A stretch of 64,000 nucleotides of DNA from Lederbergia wuyishanensis (GTDB taxonomy: Bacteria; Bacillota; Bacilli; Bacillales; Bacillaceae_C): the NCBI RefSeq assembly GCF_022900255.1, contig NZ_JALIRM010000008.1:161512-225511 (forward strand). The letters are read 5' to 3'. Of this stretch, positions 1 through 8,577 are shown one piece after another. Below the pieces are notes generated by a model. It made no database searches, was not told where the DNA came from, and saw only the letters and a program-made list of their open reading frames with translations. Position 1 is the stretch's first letter; each line of letters begins with the position of its first letter. Made by a program: the position numbers and the translations under genes.

Positions 1-1
1 A

Positions 2-184
2 CTTGATGTTTTTCAAAAAGAGCCTGTTGAAAAAGATAATCCATTAATAAAAATGCCAAATGTCGTAACCGTTCCACATATTGGTTCAGCAACAAAGAAA
101 ACAAGAGACGCAATGATGATGAGAGCTGCCCAAAATATCGTTTCCGTTTTAACTGGGAAGGGTGCGCTGGATTCGGTTTATTGA
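2..184 (+). CDS. D-isomer-specific 2-hydroxyacid dehydrogenase, C-terminal end (partial)
   Basis: Only the last 60 codons lie in the window; the gene runs in from the left edge. The reading frame gives LDVFQKEPVEKDNPL, then PNVVTVPHIGSAT, then a C-terminal helix rich in Met and Ala. The DVF..EP...NPL..MPNVV.TPHIGSAT pattern is the standard end of NAD(P)-dependent 2-hydroxyacid dehydrogenases, with the catalytic His in PHIG. Members reduce glyoxylate, hydroxypyruvate or 2-ketogluconate; the substrate cannot be told from this piece. It ends 23 bases before the deacetylase gene and is probably co-transcribed with it. Confidence 0.85.
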   Translation, partial: LDVFQKEPVEKDNPLIKMPNVVTVPHIGSATKKTRDAMMMRAAQNIVSVLTGKGALDSVY

Positions 185-207
185 AATAAGTATGAGAGGG
201 TGCACAC

Positions 208-1368
208 ATGGATAGCCAATTATTTAAAAACGCCAAAATCTACTTGCTTGATAAAATAATTGAAAATGGTTGGATGTTGGTAGATGAACATGGGAAAATT
301 CTAGAGATTGGAGAAGGGGAACGGGCGTCTGTCAGTAATGAAGTTAGTGTTGATGTAAAGGGCATGTCAATCATTCCGGGGCTTATTGATGTTCATATAC
401 ATGGCGGAAATGGTTATAGTTTCATGGATGGAAGCTATGAATCATTGGCTGAGATAAGTTCTTTCCATTCTAAACACGGTACTACTTCTTTTTTAGCTAC
501 AACTTCCACTGCATCAAAAGAAAAAATCATTAAAGCCTTGAATTCTGCTTCAGAATCATATGAAAAGGGAATGCCTGGTGCTGATTTAATAGGAGTACAT
601 TTGGAAGGACCTTTTATTAATGAAAAACGGAGTGGAGCCCAAGAAAAATCAGATATTCGTTTGTCTTCTAAAGAGGAAATTGAAGAATATCTTAAAGCTT
701 CTAATCATCTAATAAAACTAGTCACCCTTGCTCCAGAAGTTGAAAATGGCTTTGAAGCTGTAAAGTATTTTAAAGACCAGGGAGTGACCGTATCCATTGG
801 TCACTCCGACGCGAATTTTCAAGAGGTTTTAGAAGCGACTAAGCTTGGTGCGACCCATACAACCCATCATTTTAATGGTATGAGCCCCTTACATCATCGT
901 GAACCAGGGGTTGCAGGAGCAGGAATGGCTTTAAAGGAACTTACAACAGAAATTATTGCGGATGGTATTCATGTACATCCAGAAATGGTAAAACTTCTGC
1001 TCGATGTAAAAGGAGTATGGAATACTTGTGCTATTACAGATGCTGTATTTTGTGCGGGTCTACCGGATGGCGAATATGAACGTGTAATTGTAACGAAGGG
1101 GCAAGTATACCTGAAAGATTGGTCGACTCTTGCAGGGAGTACACTAACAATGATCCAATCCCTTAAAAATGTTATTTCTTTTACGGGGTATTCCTTACTT
1201 GACGTCCTTCCTTCCTATACGATGGTACCGGCAAGACAAGCTAAAGTTGAGCACATAAAAGGATCTTTAGAAATTGGTAAGGATGCAGACTTTTTAATTG
1301 TAGACGATGATTTGACTCTATATTCTACTTTCGTAAATGGAATTGAAGTGTATCAGATGACTAAGTAA
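208..1368 (+). CDS. nagA: N-acetyl amino-sugar-6-phosphate deacetylase (NagA/AgaA family)
   Basis: A 386-residue cytoplasmic amidohydrolase that should remove acetate from GlcNAc-6-phosphate or GalNAc-6-phosphate. Visible motifs are the metal-binding HxH (H63, H65), LEGPFIN with ligand E133, GHSD (H199), HHFNGM (H220) and catalytic D278 in ITDAV. These are full-length NagA landmarks. It starts at ATG after GAGAGGG. No nagB lies beside it. Instead a dehydrogenase and a PfkB kinase follow, so the GalNAc version (AgaA), feeding tagatose-6-phosphate, is a real alternative. The GH123-like gene at 35183-36823 would supply GalNAc. Confidence 0.88.
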   Translation: MDSQLFKNAKIYLLDKIIENGWMLVDEHGKILEIGEGERASVSNEVSVDVKGMSIIPGLIDVHIHGGNGYSFMDGSYESLAEISSFHSKHGTTSFLATTSTASKEKIIKALNSASESYEKGMPGADLIGVHLEGPFINEKRSGAQEKSDIRLSSKEEIEEYLKASNHLIKLVTLAPEVENGFEAVKYFKDQGVTVSIGHSDANFQEVLEATKLGATHTTHHFNGMSPLHHREPGVAGAGMALKELTTEIIADGIHVHPEMVKLLLDVKGVWNTCAITDAVFCAGLPDGEYERVIVTKGQVYLKDWSTLAGSTLTMIQSLKNVISFTGYSLLDVLPSYTMVPARQAKVEHIKGSLEIGKDADFLIVDDDLTLYSTFVNGIEVYQMTK

Positions 1369-1412
1369 GAATAATAGAATTCTAGTAAGATAATGCGAAG
1401 GGATGGGGTTTC

Positions 1413-2675
1413 GTGATTCAAGCTGCTCTGATTGGTGCTGGTGCAAGGGGGATGCATGCATACGCAAGTTATGCTTTGAAACAACCGCATGAAATAAAGT
1501 TTATTGCAGTTGCTGAAGAAAATCGTGAGAGAAGAGAAAAGTTTGCGAGGGATCATGGTATCCCTATTGAAATGCAGTTTTCAAGCTGGGAACAACTATT
1601 AGATCAACCAAAATTATGTGAAGCCTTATTAATTTGCACCCAAGACCGAATGCACTATGAACCCACCATGAAAGCCATCAGAAAAGGATATAAAATTTTA
1701 CTAGAAAAGCCAATGTCTCCAATACCGAAAGAGTCACTAGAAATGGCAGAGGAAGCTGAAAAATATGGAAGTCTCTTATCTGTTTGCCATGGTATGAGAT
1801 ATTCAACCTATTATAGAGCGTTAAAACGTTTGCTTGAGCAAGAAACGATTGGAAAAGTTACCACTATACAATGGAATGAAAACGTCGGTGTATTGCATCA
1901 TTCTCATAGCTTTGTTCGTGGGAATTGGCGTAATTCCAAAGAATCCAGTCCGATGATTTTGCAAAAAAGCTGTCATGATATGGATATGATTCAATGGTTG
2001 GTAGGAGCAGAATGTGTAAAGGTTTCTTCTTTTGGAAGCTTAACTTATTTCAAAGAAGAGAATGCACCAGAAGGGTCTACAGCAAGATGCACAGACGGTT
2101 GTAAAGTGGAAAGAGATTGCCCATTCTCCGCTATTAAAATGTATTTAAATGAAAAAGATGAATGGCCAGCAAATGTTGTTACTCTTGAACCGAAATATGA
2201 AAAAAGATTAAATGCCTTACAAGAAGGACCATACGGAAGATGTGTATATCGTTGCGATAACGATGTAGTTGATCATCAAGTTGTTAATCTATTATTTGAT
2301 AATGAAGTCACGGTAGCTTTTACTATGTCCGCATTCACTAATGAGATTAGTAGAACGTTCAAAATTATGGGAACGAAAGGCGAAATTCGAGGTAATCATC
2401 ATATTAATGAAATCGAAATTAAACACTTTAACGGAAGGGTAGAAAAAATTTACCCAGAAAAAGTTGAAGGTGGTCATGATGGAGCTGATACGCTCATTAT
2501 GGAAGACTTCATCAAACAAGTAAGGAGTAACGAAAACAAAAGTCATAGCTCCGGTATGGTTTCAGCCAAAAGTCATCTAATTGCATTTGCAGCAGAAGAA
2601 TCTAGAGTTACTGGACAAACAATTGATATGGTGGAGTATGTTAATCAATTGAGAGGTAGTGAATCGGTGGTTTGA
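1413..2675 (+). CDS. Gfo/Idh/MocA family dehydrogenase with cysteine-rich insertion
   Basis: A 420-residue NAD(P)-dependent oxidoreductase starting at GTG. The Rossmann fold begins ALIGAGARG, and the catalytic Lys sits in EKPMSP. The signature LQKSCHDMD replaces the usual GGG..D.G.H motif. Between the catalytic helix and the C-terminal sheet is an insertion with C-x3-C-x5-C (CTDGCKVERDC) and a later C-x3-C, which could bind a metal; this is inferred. It shares LQKxxHDxD and the Cys insertion with the gene at 32747, so the two form a subgroup apart from the other four family members here. Substrate unknown. It lies between nagA and a PfkB kinase and probably acts on the same sugar. Confidence 0.8.
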   Translation: MIQAALIGAGARGMHAYASYALKQPHEIKFIAVAEENRERREKFARDHGIPIEMQFSSWEQLLDQPKLCEALLICTQDRMHYEPTMKAIRKGYKILLEKPMSPIPKESLEMAEEAEKYGSLLSVCHGMRYSTYYRALKRLLEQETIGKVTTIQWNENVGVLHHSHSFVRGNWRNSKESSPMILQKSCHDMDMIQWLVGAECVKVSSFGSLTYFKEENAPEGSTARCTDGCKVERDCPFSAIKMYLNEKDEWPANVVTLEPKYEKRLNALQEGPYGRCVYRCDNDVVDHQVVNLLFDNEVTVAFTMSAFTNEISRTFKIMGTKGEIRGNHHINEIEIKHFNGRVEKIYPEKVEGGHDGADTLIMEDFIKQVRSNENKSHSSGMVSAKSHLIAFAAEESRVTGQTIDMVEYVNQLRGSESVV

Positions 2676-2682
2676 TTTACTG

Positions 2683-2722
2683 CGAGTAGGAGCGGTTGCT
2701 TCCTGCTCGTTTATTTATTTTT
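2683..2722 (+). terminator. Rho-independent terminator
   Basis: Stem CGAGTAGGAGC pairs with GCTTCCTGCTCG around a short loop, with one G-U pair, followed by TTTATTTATTTTT. It closes the unit ending with the dehydrogenase at 1413-2675, so the kinase may have its own promoter. Confidence 0.75.
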
Positions 2723-2784
2723 AAAAGTAGTATAGTATTTATTAGTGCTAGACTAAAATTTCTCATAAAAAGTAGGTTGATATT

Positions 2785-3714
2785 ATGATCGTTACAGTAA
2801 CTTTAAATCCAGCAATTGATATTTCCTATCGTGTAAATAATTTTAAAATAAATAAAGGCCATCGTGTAGAAAATGGGATTAAGACAGCAGGTGGAAAAGG
2901 ATTAAATGTATCTCGTGTACTTAAACAACTTGGCGAGAATCCACTTTGCCTTGGATTTCTAGGAGGACAGAATGGTGAATGGATTAAAAGACATATTGGA
3001 AATGAGGGTTTAGAGGAGTCTTTTACACAAATTAGAGAGGAAACTAGAACGTGTTTAGCGTTTCTTGATGAAGAAAATTCTACTCAAACAGAATTGATGG
3101 AAAAAGGACCTATGGTTGCTGAAGAAGATATTAATAACTTCAGTGAAAAATATAAGCATTTATTAGAGGAAGCGACTATGGTGATAGCTTCTGGAAGTCT
3201 ACCTGCGGGATTATCAGTGGATTTTTATCGTGAAATCGCGGAAAAGGCAAAAGAGTCTAATGTACCGTTTATTTTGGACACGAGTGGGATTTCATTAGAA
3301 TTAGCAATAGAAGGAAAGCCGTTCCTAATTAAACCTAATAAAGATGAGATATGCCAATTTGCCAAAAGGTCTGATCTATCCTTTCAGGAAATGATTGATG
3401 TTGCAAGAGAAATCTGTAATAAAGGGGTAGATTATGTACTAATCTCTTTAGGTGCTGATGGAGCAGTTTTTGTTGGTAGCGATACTACTTTGCGTGCCGA
3501 AATTCCTGTTATTTCTGTTGTTAATCCTGTTGGTTCCGGAGATAGTATGGTAGCTGGCATGGCTTTTGCTTTACATAATCATTATGATATAGAAGAGTGT
3601 TTGAAATGGGCGTGTGCCTGTGGAATATCCAATGCCTTGCAAGAAACGACCGGAAAAATTGATCCGGAATTAGTTGGTGACTTATTAACAAAAATAAAAG
3701 TCACTCCTTTATAA
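2785..3714 (+). CDS. PfkB-family sugar-phosphate kinase (1-phosphofructokinase / tagatose-6-phosphate kinase type)
   Basis: A 309-residue cytoplasmic kinase of the FruK/LacC branch. It begins TVTLNPAIDISY, has the first PfkB signature GGKGLNVSRVLKQLG near residues 38-53, and the second, NPVGSGDSMVAGMA, with catalytic base D253. FruK phosphorylates fructose-1-phosphate and LacC phosphorylates tagatose-6-phosphate; sequence alone does not separate them. No fructose PTS or DeoR-type fruR gene is adjacent, and a NagA-type deacetylase lies upstream. That makes a tagatose-6-phosphate role in amino-sugar or galactoside use the better guess, with moderate confidence. Confidence 0.8.
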   Translation: MIVTVTLNPAIDISYRVNNFKINKGHRVENGIKTAGGKGLNVSRVLKQLGENPLCLGFLGGQNGEWIKRHIGNEGLEESFTQIREETRTCLAFLDEENSTQTELMEKGPMVAEEDINNFSEKYKHLLEEATMVIASGSLPAGLSVDFYREIAEKAKESNVPFILDTSGISLELAIEGKPFLIKPNKDEICQFAKRSDLSFQEMIDVAREICNKGVDYVLISLGADGAVFVGSDTTLRAEIPVISVVNPVGSGDSMVAGMAFALHNHYDIEECLKWACACGISNALQETTGKIDPELVGDLLTKIKVTPL

Positions 3715-3725
3715 AAAAGACTATA

Positions 3726-3770
3726 GAGCGTAGAGAAAGTTATTTTTGACTTTCTCTACGCTCCATTTAT
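3726..3770 (+). terminator. Terminator hairpin after the PfkB kinase
   Basis: A perfect 15-bp stem: GAGCGTAGAGAAAGT at 3726-3740 pairs with ACTTTCTCTACGCTC at 3749-3763. The loop is 8 bases and a weak T-rich tail (CATTTATT) follows. Confidence 0.75.
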
Positions 3771-4001
3771 TAGAAAATCTTTGAATAAATGATATCTTAT
3801 ACTGTACTGAAAACGCTTATCATACAAGGGGGCTGTCAAGCGAAGAGGGGAATAGAAGTTGCCTTCATGAGCAGACGAGCAAGGCAAGCAGTAGCCGAGC
3901 GTTTATGAACTGTCAGAAGTTACGTTGTTCTTAAAAATGACTTTTATCATAGGGAATTTGAAAGAATAAAACAATAAATCTGAATATATCAAAATTATCT
4001 G
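3771..4001. other. Gene-free stretch with a cre-like site and a GC-richer patch
   Basis: No plausible gene was seen. At 3808-3822 TGAAAACGCTTATCA resembles a CcpA cre site but carries an extra base. The patch at about 3830-3930 is richer in GC than its surroundings, with CTGTCA occurring twice in direct orientation. It may be a worn copy of a dispersed intergenic element, but no clear match to the copies at 7000 and 46857 was found. Confidence 0.4.
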
Positions 4002-4030
4002 TTGACAGTAATAACCATAAAAGGTATATT
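4002..4030 (+). promoter_or_regulatory. Sigma-A promoter of the LacI regulator gene
   Basis: TTGACA at 4002-4007, exactly 17 bases, then TATATT at 4025-4030. This is close to the housekeeping consensus. Transcription should start about 20 bases upstream of the cre at 4050. Confidence 0.85.
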
Positions 4031-4049
4031 CTAATCAATTAACGTCTAT

Positions 4050-4063
4050 TGTAAACGCTATCA
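4050..4063 (+). promoter_or_regulatory. Catabolite-responsive element (cre)
   Basis: TGTAAACGCTATCA fits the cre pattern TGNAANCGNWNNCW at every fixed position. It sits just downstream of the expected transcription start, where CcpA binding would repress. Alternatively it is the operator of the LacI protein itself, since family operators look alike. Confidence 0.7.
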
Positions 4064-4086
4064 CGAGTAAAAAGGAGATTTATTAG

Positions 4087-5121
4087 GTGGTTAAGCTAAA
4101 AGATATTGCAGAATATGTCGGGGTTTCAATCTCAACTGTTTCAAGAGTTATAAAGGATGATCGTAGTAGAAGTATAAATCCAGAAACAAAGAGAAAAGTT
4201 TGGGATGCTGTAAAAGAATTAGGATATATACCGAATATAAATGCTAGAAATTTGGCTTCTAGTCAGAATAAACATAAAGAGAAACGAACCATGACAATTG
4301 GTTGGGTAGCAAATCCTAAATTAGCAGAAATGAATCCATATTTTTCAAATATATTTACTGGTATTGATGACACACTTAGTAAACTAAATTATACCTTGGT
4401 TAATGTATATGAAGATGAGTTAAAAGACCAAGCAAGATTGCACAAAATGGTTCATGAATCTGAAATAGAAGGTCTTATATTAGTAGATAAGATTGATGAG
4501 GAAATTATTAATTTTATTAATACATATTTACCTATAGTAGGGTTAGATTTTTTCTATTCAGAAGAATCCATTACTATCATTGATTACGATAGAATTAGAG
4601 CAGCAAAAAAAGCTGTTGAACACCTCGTAGAGAAAGGTCATAGAAAAATTGGTTTCATTGGTGGTGGAACAGGTGAGAAAAATGAAAGTCTATCTTCAGA
4701 AAAAAGGTATCAAGGATATAGATTAGGAATTGAAGAAGCTGGAATTAATTTACAAGAAAAATGGATCATAAATACAAAGTGGTCATTAGATAATAGCTAT
4801 GAAGGTATGAAAAAGTTACTTGAGGCAGAACAGGATCTTCCTACTGCCATGTTCTGTGCAAGTGATTTAATGGCAATTGCTGCAATGCGTGCGGTTCATG
4901 AACATAATATGAAAATTCCAGACGATATTGCATTTGTAGGAATAGATAATATAGAAATGTCGAAATACTCCAATCCACCTTTAACAACTATCAATATTCC
5001 TAAATACGAAATTGGGGAATTGGCAGCAAAAACAATAATAGATAAAGTTGAAGGTAAGTTAAATCTTCCAGTAAAAATATTATTACCATTCGAACTTATC
5101 ATCAGAGAATCTTCTGGATAA
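4087..5121 (+). CDS. LacI/GalR-family transcriptional regulator
   Basis: A 344-residue repressor starting at GTG after AAAGGAG. The N-terminal helix-turn-helix reads LKDIAEYVGVSISTVSRVI, followed by the hinge region YIPNINARNLAS and a periplasmic-binding-protein-like effector domain with AVEHLVEKGHRKIGFIGG and a C-terminal PPLTTINIP. The layout matches galactose- or beta-galactoside-sensing members. Its target is not obvious: the DNA downstream holds LacI-type sites (5138-5261) but the expected operon has been lost and replaced by gene remnants. It has its own strong promoter and a cre site. Confidence 0.88.
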   Translation: MVKLKDIAEYVGVSISTVSRVIKDDRSRSINPETKRKVWDAVKELGYIPNINARNLASSQNKHKEKRTMTIGWVANPKLAEMNPYFSNIFTGIDDTLSKLNYTLVNVYEDELKDQARLHKMVHESEIEGLILVDKIDEEIINFINTYLPIVGLDFFYSEESITIIDYDRIRAAKKAVEHLVEKGHRKIGFIGGGTGEKNESLSSEKRYQGYRLGIEEAGINLQEKWIINTKWSLDNSYEGMKKLLEAEQDLPTAMFCASDLMAIAAMRAVHEHNMKIPDDIAFVGIDNIEMSKYSNPPLTTINIPKYEIGELAAKTIIDKVEGKLNLPVKILLPFELIIRESSG

Positions 5122-5137
5122 GTTTCTTTAACCATCA

Positions 5138-5261
5138 GGAAAACGCTTGGATAATTTTCACGAAAAAAGTTTATGGAAATTATGATATTTTTCCTAGGGA
5201 TTTCTTACTAGTCGGGAAAGCGTTTGGAATATTTTACTGAGAATGTCATTTAAGGAGGTGA
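5138..5261 (+). promoter_or_regulatory. Orphan control region: two LacI/cre-type sites and a strong ribosome-binding site without a gene
   Basis: GGAAAACGCTTGGA at 5138-5151 and GGAAAGCGTTTGGA at 5215-5228 are near-identical sites spaced by 77 bases, both followed by an AT-rich run. A strong Shine-Dalgarno TAAGGAGGTGAT is at 5251-5262, but only a short frame that soon stops follows. What remains looks like the control region of a sugar operon whose genes were deleted, now abutting a reversed gene remnant. Confidence 0.5.
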
Positions 5262-5268
5262 TAGTTAG

Positions 5269-5637
5269 TCAAAAAAACACTTTAAGAAAAAAATTATCTA
5301 AAGGATCGAGATCAGTCAATATAGCACTTAACTGATCATTTTCTTCCAAAGTATAGTTAAATCTTGGCCAAATATCCTGCTGATCAATGGCGTACGTTAA
5401 AGCTTTTTCAGCTTTAGCTCTAGTTGTTGGTTTTGATTCAGCACCTTGGAAAAATTGTTCCCTAACAAATCCTGGATAGTTACCGCCTGGCCACATCAAA
5501 TATAGACTGACTGCTTGGTCAAGGTTAATGCCATCAGAATGATTAGTAATATGTTCAGTGTATACTAGTTTACCATTTTCATCTTCTTCGTATGTTAATC
5601 CTTCAAAGCCCATAAAGAACATCTTGGAGCCTTCATC
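5269..5637 (-). pseudogene. Remnant of a family 1 solute-binding lipoprotein gene (LipO type)
   Basis: The reverse strand encodes NDEGSKMFFMGFEGLTYEEDENGK, then a stretch with GINLDQAVSLYLMWPGGNYPG, and ends near QLSAILTDLD. This is the late-middle part of LipO/LplA-like sugar-binding proteins, where S.EGS....GFEGVHY and a final DLNTYV helix are typical. There is no signal peptide, lipobox or N-terminal lobe. After LTDLD the sequence becomes an unrelated tail. A stop precedes the homologous part. No start or ribosome-binding site serves it. It is a decayed fragment of perhaps one quarter of the gene. Confidence 0.72.
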
Positions 5638-5639
5638 GT

Positions 5640-6013
5640 TTTATCTCAATTTCTCACTTGTACGTGTCTCAGCCGATGATTTAATAAAAACGGTCCTTTT
5701 AATAGTTATATTTATTGTTAGTATTTTATTTTATATTTTATTGATTAATATTTTTCCAATTTACGTGCACTATGATCTGAAGCTTTTAAAAAATTTCTCT
5801 CTTTCTTTAATTCTTGGAGTCGCTTTTCCAATTAATACATTGATTTCTGGTCTTGGTTTATATTGTTTTTATAGGTTGTTTTTATGGATACCAGGCTTAA
5901 TTCCATTTTTTTGTGCAAGCCTACCTGCATATTTTTTAATTTGGTTAGCTTTGAATTTATTTAATAAGATTGAAGCGAATAATAAATTTAGCAATGTCGC
6001 GGTTTTTGATTAA
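5640..6013 (+). pseudogene. Remnant of a YesL-like (DUF624) membrane protein gene, C-terminal half
   Basis: The frame from about 5640 reads VRVSADDLIKTVLLIVIF, then a hydrophobic run, FPIYVHYDLKLLKNF, and SLPAYFLIWLALNLFNKIE. These align by eye with YPLMVHLKTSFKRL and SVSAYIIYWIADVKFNKLK of the intact YesL-like gene at 36984-37592. Only the second half of the family is present; the open frame's 5' part is antisense to the neighbouring binding-protein remnant. YesL genes normally accompany LplBC-type sugar importers, so both remnants probably come from one lost transport operon. Confidence 0.65.
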
Positions 6014-6163
6014 AGGGGAAATAAAAAAATATTGAAATGGAATAGATATTATTTGAGTGAGAAGAATATAGATTTTATACTGTAATGTTGATTGACAGTT
6101 CATCTCAACTTCGTTAATGTTATCCATAACAATTAACTGAATTTTTAATAAAGGATGGATATA

Positions 6164-6994
6164 ATGAAAATCGATGCACATCAACATTATTGGAAGCTTG
6201 AAAATCAGCATACAGATTGGCCCACTTCTGATTTAGCTGCGATTTATCGCAATTTCCTTCCCGAGAATCTTGAGGCACATTTAAAGCGGCATCACATTGA
6301 TAAAACGATTGTTGTCCAAGCATCCCCTGATTTAAAGGAGAATGAATTTTTACTAGAATTGGCAGAGCATAATGATTCTATTGGAGGGGTAGTTGGTTGG
6401 ATTGACTTGTCATCTGAACAATTTCCTGAGCATTTTTCTAAATTGCAAAGTCATCCGAAGTTTGTAGGTATTCGGCCAATGCTTCAAAGCATGGAGGATG
6501 ATCGCTGGATTGTAAGACCTGACGTAAAGAAGAATATTCATCTATTAATTGCGAATGATTTTCCAATTGATATATTAATCTATCCTAAGCATCTTCCTGT
6601 TATTGTCGAACTATTAGAAGAGTTTCCCACATTAAGAGCTGTCATTGATCATTGTGCGAAACCTAATATAAAAGAACAGCAATGGGATAAATGGGCGGAG
6701 GAAATTGAGAAAATAGCGAAATATAAAACCGTTATGTGTAAAATTTCTGGTCTTGTGACAGAAGCGGATCATCAATCATGGGAAATGGATGATTTTAAAC
6801 CTTACTTACGTCATGTTTATAAATGTTTTGGCATTAATCGGATCATGTTTGGGAGTGATTGGCCAGTATGTCTTCTAGCTGCTTCTTATGATGAAGCTAT
6901 CGAAGTGGTGAATGAAAATCTAGCTAAGGAGTTGTCGCCAAAAGACAAAGAGTTGTTATTTGGTGAAAACGCGAAGAAATTTTATAAATTGTAA
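6164..6994 (+). CDS. L-fuconolactonase-like amidohydrolase (COG3618)
   Basis: A 276-residue cytoplasmic TIM-barrel hydrolase. The ATG at 6164 is chosen because AAGGATGG at 6151-6158 is properly spaced from it; an ATG three codons earlier overlaps that site. Motifs are MKIDAHQHYW (metal HxH), DKTIVVQASP, RPMLQ near residue 106, VIDHCAKPNIK and IMFGSDWPV with the barrel-end Asp. This is the amidohydrolase-2 subgroup that opens L-fucono- or L-rhamnono-lactones. With the oxidative fucose operon at 16225-20653, the likely reaction is L-fucono-lactone to L-fuconate. It stands apart from that operon; no clear promoter was identified. Confidence 0.78.
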   Translation: MKIDAHQHYWKLENQHTDWPTSDLAAIYRNFLPENLEAHLKRHHIDKTIVVQASPDLKENEFLLELAEHNDSIGGVVGWIDLSSEQFPEHFSKLQSHPKFVGIRPMLQSMEDDRWIVRPDVKKNIHLLIANDFPIDILIYPKHLPVIVELLEEFPTLRAVIDHCAKPNIKEQQWDKWAEEIEKIAKYKTVMCKISGLVTEADHQSWEMDDFKPYLRHVYKCFGINRIMFGSDWPVCLLAASYDEAIEVVNENLAKELSPKDKELLFGENAKKFYKL

Positions 6995-6999
6995 GAAAA

Positions 7000-7170
7000 G
7001 CGCTAGGCGCCCGTTCAGGGAAGTAAAAATTTTTTAAGCTTCAGACGAGATATAGGAAACACTGCGAGGTTGGAAAAGCGCAAGGCGCCTGGAGCTAGAC
7101 AAGACGAGCAGATGTTGACTTATCGTAGGAAGAAGCTGAAAGTTTGCTAGTCGATGGGCTCCTGAAGCTA
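7000..7170. repeat. Dispersed intergenic repeat element, copy 1
   Basis: GAAAAGCGCTAGGCGCC, GAAAAGCGCAAGGCGCCTGG, the tag CTGGAGCTAGACA (7089-7101), and a second module from GATGTTGACTTATCGTA to CTAGTCGAT. The same pieces recur at 46857-47105, and the tag alone recurs at 42930-42942. This resembles the GC-richer hairpin-forming repeats scattered between genes in Bacillus-group chromosomes. Confidence 0.6.
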
Positions 7171-7183
7171 GGCAATAAATCAA

Positions 7184-7220
7184 CGAGGCTATCTCAAATT
7201 TATGAGTAGCCTCGTTTTTT
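7184..7220 (+). terminator. Terminator between convergent lactonase and LacI genes
   Basis: CGAGGCTA at 7184-7191 pairs with TAGCCTCG at 7207-7214, with inner CTCA/TGAG pairing, followed by TTTTTT. The T-run overlaps the stop codon of the reverse-strand LacI gene. Confidence 0.75.
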
Positions 7221-8241
7221 AATCTAGCAAATGGATAGACGATTTTCTAACATGAATTTCTGCGGGGAGTACAATTTTTCTAGGCATTTTTGGAGCCGTA
7301 TTTTCAATTCGTTCAATGAGCATTTGCATCCCCAAATATCCGAAATTATACGAAGGTTGTTCTGCTGCTGTAATAAAAGGCTCACTTCCCGTATAATTTG
7401 GCACTCCGTCATAACAAACAACTGCCACATCCTCGGGAACTCTTTTACTATGTTCCTTTAAAAATTTAACAGCATCGATTCCAATAAAATTGCTTGTTGC
7501 AAATATAGCGGTTGGGCGCTCAACTTCCGGTAATTCCATCATCTTTTTAACCGCTTCTGAGACATCATTGTCTTGTAGAAAATTACTTTGATGAATTAAG
7601 TTTTCGTTAACTTCTAGCCCATGTAATTTCAGTGTATCGGAATATGCTTGTTGGCGTTCTCGAGCAGTTGCCACATCTAAAGGAGCATTGATAATCGCAA
7701 TCTTTTTATGACCCTGATTTATTAGGTGCTCGATCAGTCTACGGGTAGTTGTTTCGTTGTCACTCAACACTTGGTCACATTCCAAATCCTTAATATGTCG
7801 GTCTATTAATACAAAAGGAATATTAAATTTTGTTAGTTTTCGGATATTCTTTTTTGAAGAATCATTTGCAGGAGCAATTAATACTCCATCGGTTCCAGTA
7901 GAAATGAGCATATCAATATACTTTGATTCTTTTTCCACATTCTCATCACTGTTACAGAGCATTAATTGATAACCCATCTGCATTGCCTTATCTTCTGCAC
8001 CACGAGCAACACTTGTAAAAAATGGATTAGATATATCAGTGATCATTAAAGATAGTATTTTTGTTTTTTTAGAAATAAGACTTCTAGCTGAACTATTAGG
8101 AATATAACCTAGTTCATTTATAATAGCTTCCACTTTTTCCTTCGTTTTTTGGCTAATGGACCCAGAATTATTTATGACTCTTGATACGGTCATTGCTGAG
8201 ACATTAGCTTTTTTTGCTATATCGTAAATTGTTACCAACAT
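7219..8241 (-). CDS. LacI-family transcriptional regulator, probable controller of the fucoside island
   Basis: A 340-residue repressor with helix-turn-helix YDIAKKANVSAMTVSRVIN, hinge YIPNSSARSLISKKT and a ribose-type effector domain (DISNPFFTSVARGAED, DGVLIAPAND). The recognition helix has Met-Thr-Val-Ser-Arg, as in gluconate-type LacI proteins that bind GTTA..TAAC sites. Such sites lie in its own promoter (8289-8309), at the GH29 promoter (8593-8637) and at the fucose operon promoter (16169-16188). The gene is transcribed away from the first fucosidase gene, sharing a 453-base control region with it. The inducer is probably fucose or a pathway intermediate (inference). Confidence 0.87.
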   Translation of the reverse strand: MLVTIYDIAKKANVSAMTVSRVINNSGSISQKTKEKVEAIINELGYIPNSSARSLISKKTKILSLMITDISNPFFTSVARGAEDKAMQMGYQLMLCNSDENVEKESKYIDMLISTGTDGVLIAPANDSSKKNIRKLTKFNIPFVLIDRHIKDLECDQVLSDNETTTRRLIEHLINQGHKKIAIINAPLDVATARERQQAYSDTLKLHGLEVNENLIHQSNFLQDNDVSEAVKKMMELPEVERPTAIFATSNFIGIDAVKFLKEHSKRVPEDVAVVCYDGVPNYTGSEPFITAAEQPSYNFGYLGMQMLIERIENTAPKMPRKIVLPAEIHVRKSSIHLLD

Positions 8242-8264
8242 ATCATCCCTTTCTAATTATAGGA

Positions 8265-8309
8265 ATTATATTATCCAATGTTACTAAAGTAAATGTTAAT
8301 AACATTTAC
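8265..8309 (-). promoter_or_regulatory. LacI gene promoter overlapped by a 21-bp perfect palindrome
   Basis: On the reverse strand, TATAAT at 8265-8270 lies 17 bases from TTTACT at 8288-8293. The palindrome at 8289-8309 has core AAATGTTA-A-TAACATTT and is symmetric over 21 bases. It covers the -35 box, as expected for autorepression. Confidence 0.72.
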
Positions 8310-8577
8310 CTAAAAAATTTAATTTAAACTATGATGGCGCATAAATAATTTTCTGATGAATTCTTCAAATTGGCAACTATTTTACATACTAATATTCTCA
8401 AATAATTGAAATCATTGCTATATGGGTGGTATTTATTACCCATTAGAATTGTATATCAAATAATTATATTACACTACTTTTCTTTTAGATATTAAAGTAT
8501 AAACAATTGAAACTGCACTTCGGGTATTCTTTATCATTTTTATTCAACCAAATTATTTAAAAAACTGGAAAAATTTA
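8310..8577. other. Gene-free AT-rich spacer between divergent control sites
   Basis: No open frame with a ribosome-binding site and no clear hairpin was seen. It separates the autoregulatory site of the LacI gene from the fucosidase promoter and is simply AT-rich. Confidence 0.5.

Noticed and set aside
5558..5639. First 27 codons of the open frame containing the YesL remnant
   Set aside because: These codons are antisense to the binding-protein remnant; the YesL similarity begins only after about 5640.
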